Positions 5,538-8,715 of a DNA stretch of 8,715 bases are shown here, piece by piece. Under the pieces are notes generated by a model, which was not told the DNA's origin, did no database searches, and was given only the letters and a program-made list of their open reading frames with translations. Numbering within the stretch: position 1 is the stretch's first letter; every line of letters starts with the position of its first letter. The stretch lies in assembly GCA_035510155.1 (NCBI GenBank), contig DATKHR010000138.1, forward strand, positions 1-8,715. Direction: 5' to 3'. The position numbers and the translations under genes are program-made. This DNA comes from DATKHR01 sp035510155 (lineage in GTDB: Bacteria; Acidobacteriota; Vicinamibacteria; Vicinamibacterales; CAVVIG01).

Positions 5538-8500
5538 TTAGAAGTCGAAATTCACTCCAATCTTGAAGAACCGTGATTGCAGCACGTTGCTCGGCCGCAG
5601 CCAGGTGCTCGCGGTAGTGCTCGTCGAGAATGTGTTGAAGACAGTGAACGGCCACGCGCTGTTGAAGATATTGTAAGCGTCGAAATCGAACCGGAAACGG
5701 TACTGCGCGACGCTGAAACGCTTGGACACGCGCATGTCGAGCTGCTTCAAATTGTAGTTGCCGTAGTTCTGCCCGACCTCGATCAGGTTCCAGGTCCTCG
5801 TGGAGGCGCCCTGCGAGAATGCTCTGCCGAGCGTCGTCTGGCTTGCCGGCGCGGCCCACTGCGCGAGGATGCCCGGTGCAGCCCCGCCCGTCTGGAGGCC
5901 TCGAGTGAACTGGAACGTGCCGCTCAGCAGGATCTCGTAGGGCAACGTATACGAGCCGAGCATCTTGAAATCTGGCCGGTACGGCAGGTCCTGGTGGCAC
6001 GCGTGGTCCCCGTTCGGGTAGATCTCGCTGATCTCCTGCAACCCCAGCGCGGGATTGCTGGTCAGAAAAGACGCCACACCGTAATTGACGAGATTGCACT
6101 GATCGAAGATCCGCTTCTGGGCGTTGATGCCGGCATTGAAGAACATGCCGGGTTTCGGCCGCGCCGTGACGGAAGCCTCGAAACCTTCGTAGATGTTGGT
6201 CTCCCCCCCGTAGTTGGACGAGAACGTCAACGTGCTGCTCGGCGGAAGGCCCTGCGCCACAACTGACGGCTTCAGGTCGTACAGACCGCACACCGGGTAG
6301 TTTCCGCCGTTGGGCAGATTCGGATCGACGGGTGTGTTTACGCAGAAAGGCCCGTCGTAGCTGCCCTTGGCGATGCTGTAGCGGTTGTCGACGGTTACTG
6401 TCTGGTTGCCGAATTTCCGACGGTACCAGCCGCCCGACACCGAGACTCTCGGCGCGAGCTCATGCTGCCCGCTGATGGCGTACTCCCAGTTGTACGCACG
6501 AACGCCCCAGCCCGAGAGCACCGCCGGATCGGTCGTGAGCGTCGAGGCAACGTTCTTACCGAATGTCGGCGTGAAAACGGACGGCGTGAGCTCGTTCATC
6601 TGAAGGTTGCCGGCGGCGTCGAACGGCGAACCGTTGTTGTCGAGATCGCGCCACGCACGCGGGTCGCTCAAGCCGACGGTGGTTTCAGGATTGTTGTTGT
6701 CGGTGATGCTGCCACCGGAAAGACCGACGCCGTTGACGAATCGCGCCACGCTCGCCTTGATCGCGGTCTTGCCGTCGCCGAACAGATCGTACGCGACGCC
6801 GAGACGGGGATTCAGGTCCTTCCAGTTTGCGACCTGGCCGACGCAATTCTGGTTCAGGTTGTTCTTGCCGTCCGGGCAGGTGCCATAGGTTACCGACGGG
6901 TTGAAGGACCCGGCCGGCAGCGTTTCGGGATTGGTCGAGCTGATGAACCAGTCCCACCGCAAGCCGGCGTTGATGGTCGCCCGTCCGATCGTCCACTTGT
7001 CCTGCGCGAAGACCGCGCTGTCGTTCTTGATCGAGTTGCTACGGTCGGTTGGAATGCGTAGCGTAACGCTGACCGGGTTCAGGTTCCCGTTCGGCAGGAG
7101 CCCGTTGTATGTGATCGGCTCGATATCCTTGGTGTACTGTTGGGTCAGGCGCCACTTGGCCTGGCTGATCGTCGTGCCAAACCGAATCGAATGGGAGCCC
7201 GTCACGTAGGAGGCTGCGAACTGCTCGGTGAACAGCTTCGAGAAATGATCGGCCGGGTTGTTCCAGGCGTTCGCAAAGATCCCAGTAGACGAGTCTTGGA
7301 GCGTCACGAGGGGCTGCGCACCGGCGAAAACGCTCGGCTGGTAGTTCTCCTGGTACTCCTGGTCGTAGACCCCAAAGCCGCCATCGAAAAGCAACCGGTT
7401 CGTCTGCGTTCGCGTCCATTTTGCCACCGAGACGAAGCTCGTCGGCGTCGCCTGGATGGCGGACGCCTCCGGCGGCACGTTGGCCGCAATGCCCCAGTGG
7501 TTGCGCACTTTGTTCTGATCGTCGATGTAGTACGAGAGCTTGTCCTTCTGCGAGATTTGGGCTGATACGCGACCCGCGATACTGCGGATATGCCCGTCGT
7601 CGACACCGGGCCTGGTTGTATCGGGGATATAGCTAAACGGCGAGCTGGACTTGTTGGCGTAGCTGCCGGGTGAGGTCTTGTTGACCCCCCAGTAGCGGAA
7701 CGTTGCGTAGAACCAGACCTTGTCCTTCGCAATTGGTCCGCCGCCGCCGGGGTTGAAGTCATAGATCTTGTCGATGACGCTGACGTTCGACAGCTTGTTG
7801 TTCGGGTTGAAGTAGGTGTCGCCAAAGAGCTCAGAACGCGTGCACGGCTGGCCGACACCCGGCGAGTTGCAGTTGTCCGACGCCCACGAGGCCGGCGCCC
7901 AATTAGCAGTCACGTTGCCGTGGAACGAGTTGCCGCCGTCTTTGGGCACCAGGTTGACGCGCATGCCGCCCTGGCCCATTTCCGCAGTATCAGCGCCGGT
8001 GATGTAGCTGAACTCCTGAAAGCTTCCGTCGTTCCAGTAGACGCCGCTGTACGCGCCGTTCGCGCACAGGTTGTTGAGACGCAGCCCCTCGACCGTCTGG
8101 ACGGTGTCGGCCGACCCTCGATACTGGAGCGGCGATTGCTGGAGGTTGCCGGACCCTCCGACGTCGCGTGAGAGCGCGCCGCCGCCGCCCACGGAAATCG
8201 AGGTGCCCGGAATCATGATGCCGACCGCCTGGATGTTGCGCCCTGTCGGAATGGTGTCCAGCACGTCGCGCGTCATGACCGTCCGCGTGGTGATGTTCTG
8301 CACGTCGACGACCGGCGACTCGGCGGAAACCGTGATCGTCTCCTCGACGGCGCCGACCTTCATCTCGCCGTTGATCGTCGCGGTGAAATCCGACGTGAGC
8401 TCGATCCCGTCCCGTTTGACGGTATTGAAGCCGGGCAGCGTGAACGTGAGGCTGTAGGTGCCCGGACGGAGCGCATCGATCTTGTACTGGCCCGAGCCAT

Positions 8501-8687
8501 CGGTGATGCCAGTACGTGTTCTCTCGATGAGCGCTGGGCTCGTCACTTCCACGGTGACGCCCGGCAACACGGCCCCTGACGAGTCCTTGACGGTTCCTGC
8601 GATCGCGCTCGTCTGTGCCGACGCGATCGCCGGCACCAGCAGTGCGAAACACATGGTGCCAACAAGAATTCTTGCCAAACTACGCAT
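5538..8687 (-). CDS. Oar-like TonB-dependent outer-membrane receptor with N-terminal carboxypeptidase-regulatory-like domain
   Basis: 1049 residues, complete. Start ATG at 8687 has a GA-rich Shine-Dalgarno upstream and a signal peptide cleaved after IASA (residue 24). Residues 25-108 form a carboxypeptidase-regulatory/CnaB-like beta-sandwich (AIAGTVKDSSGAVLPGVTV, GSGQYKIDALRPGTYSL). EETITV at 115-120 resembles a TonB box. The plug runs to about 257, ending in the typical NLVPKDGGNSFHG, and the barrel entry carries PGGGGPIAKDKVWFY (313-327). The rest is a beta-barrel with the terminal aromatic residue (VNFDF) expected of BAM substrates. It should import a large or scarce ligand across the outer membrane with TonB-ExbBD energy; the ligand cannot be told from sequence. 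Cysteines fall mostly in near pairs (273/282, 604/615, 782/800, 864/897, plus 208), suggesting disulfide-closed loops. It is the first gene of the window's minus-strand series, 179 bp before the TPR membrane gene, and its promoter lies outside. Confidence 0.93.
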   Translation of the reverse strand: MRSLARILVGTMCFALLVPAIASAQTSAIAGTVKDSSGAVLPGVTVEVTSPALIERTRTGITDGSGQYKIDALRPGTYSLTFTLPGFNTVKRDGIELTSDFTATINGEMKVGAVEETITVSAESPVVDVQNITTRTVMTRDVLDTIPTGRNIQAVGIMIPGTSISVGGGGALSRDVGGSGNLQQSPLQYRGSADTVQTVEGLRLNNLCANGAYSGVYWNDGSFQEFSYITGADTAEMGQGGMRVNLVPKDGGNSFHGNVTANWAPASWASDNCNSPGVGQPCTRSELFGDTYFNPNNKLSNVSVIDKIYDFNPGGGGPIAKDKVWFYATFRYWGVNKTSPGSYANKSSSPFSYIPDTTRPGVDDGHIRSIAGRVSAQISQKDKLSYYIDDQNKVRNHWGIAANVPPEASAIQATPTSFVSVAKWTRTQTNRLLFDGGFGVYDQEYQENYQPSVFAGAQPLVTLQDSSTGIFANAWNNPADHFSKLFTEQFAASYVTGSHSIRFGTTISQAKWRLTQQYTKDIEPITYNGLLPNGNLNPVSVTLRIPTDRSNSIKNDSAVFAQDKWTIGRATINAGLRWDWFISSTNPETLPAGSFNPSVTYGTCPDGKNNLNQNCVGQVANWKDLNPRLGVAYDLFGDGKTAIKASVARFVNGVGLSGGSITDNNNPETTVGLSDPRAWRDLDNNGSPFDAAGNLQMNELTPSVFTPTFGKNVASTLTTDPAVLSGWGVRAYNWEYAISGQHELAPRVSVSGGWYRRKFGNQTVTVDNRYSIAKGSYDGPFCVNTPVDPNLPNGGNYPVCGLYDLKPSVVAQGLPPSSTLTFSSNYGGETNIYEGFEASVTARPKPGMFFNAGINAQKRIFDQCNLVNYGVASFLTSNPALGLQEISEIYPNGDHACHQDLPYRPDFKMLGSYTLPYEILLSGTFQFTRGLQTGGAAPGILAQWAAPASQTTLGRAFSQGASTRTWNLIEVGQNYGNYNLKQLDMRVSKRFSVAQYRFRFDFDAYNIFNSAWPFTVFNTFSTSTTASTWLRPSNVLQSRFFKIGVNFDF

Positions 8688-8693
8688 TCCAGT

Positions 8694-8704
8694 CTCCCTC
8701 CCTC
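8694..8704 (-). promoter_or_regulatory. Purine-rich Shine-Dalgarno of the TonB-dependent receptor
   Basis: The minus strand reads GAGGGAGGGAG (8704-8694) followed by ACTGGA and ATG at 8687. The doubled AGGGAG gives two possible anti-SD pairings at about 6-10 nt spacing, which supports the chosen start. Confidence 0.7.
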
Positions 8705-8715
8705 GAATTTCGATC

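Noticed and set aside
5506..6291. 261-codon minus-strand frame overlapping the receptor end, and the 229-codon plus frame opposite it
   Set aside because: Both lie over the receptor's barrel end, whose frame runs to the expected terminal VNFDF. Neither has a recognisable domain.

Overview
The window is high-GC bacterial DNA in which all four genes lie on the minus strand, so transcription runs from position 8715 towards position 1. The gene content suggests an Acidobacteriota genome, probably class Vicinamibacteria: a large Oar-like TonB-dependent receptor with an N-terminal carboxypeptidase-regulatory-like domain, a TMTC-like membrane protein with a long TPR tail, a small secreted beta-rich protein and a PVA-dehydrogenase-type quinohaemoprotein. 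This assignment rests on family recognition and not on a marker gene.

Layout in transcription order. (1) 8687-5538: complete outer-membrane TonB-dependent receptor of 1049 aa. (2) 5537-5359: intergenic spacer holding degenerate dispersed repeat, a perfect 11-bp hairpin and a 24-bp tandem duplication. (3) 5358-1933: protein of 1141 aa with a GT-C/TMTC-like polytopic membrane domain, a first TPR array, and a second, different His-rich TPR module that looks like a fused secreted TPR protein. (4) 1858-1478: secreted protein of 126 aa. (5) 1463 to the window edge: cytochrome c plus PQQ beta-propeller dehydrogenase, cut off by the window at residue 487. Genes 4 and 5 are tightly coupled: the Shine-Dalgarno of gene 5 directly follows the stop of gene 4. 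Gene 3 is 74 bp upstream of gene 4. All four products are predicted to be exported or membrane-bound, which fits an envelope function: uptake across the outer membrane and periplasmic oxidation of an alcohol-type substrate. The substrate cannot be told from the sequence.

The most unusual signal is repeat DNA inside coding sequence. Eight 9-bp units (69-140) are inserted in frame into a normally conserved stretch of the quinoprotein, adding a 24-residue (G/R/A)-Ser-Gly tract and a strong G-quadruplex motif on the coding strand. A 19-bp exact inverted copy of part of this array sits inside the membrane gene (4991-5009), in a loop between membrane segments and in the opposite sense. A second repeat family, rich in GAG/TAC/CGAG words, occurs in or near the gene junctions and appears to encode part of the signal peptide of the quinoprotein. 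No RNA gene, CRISPR array, integrase or transposase was seen.
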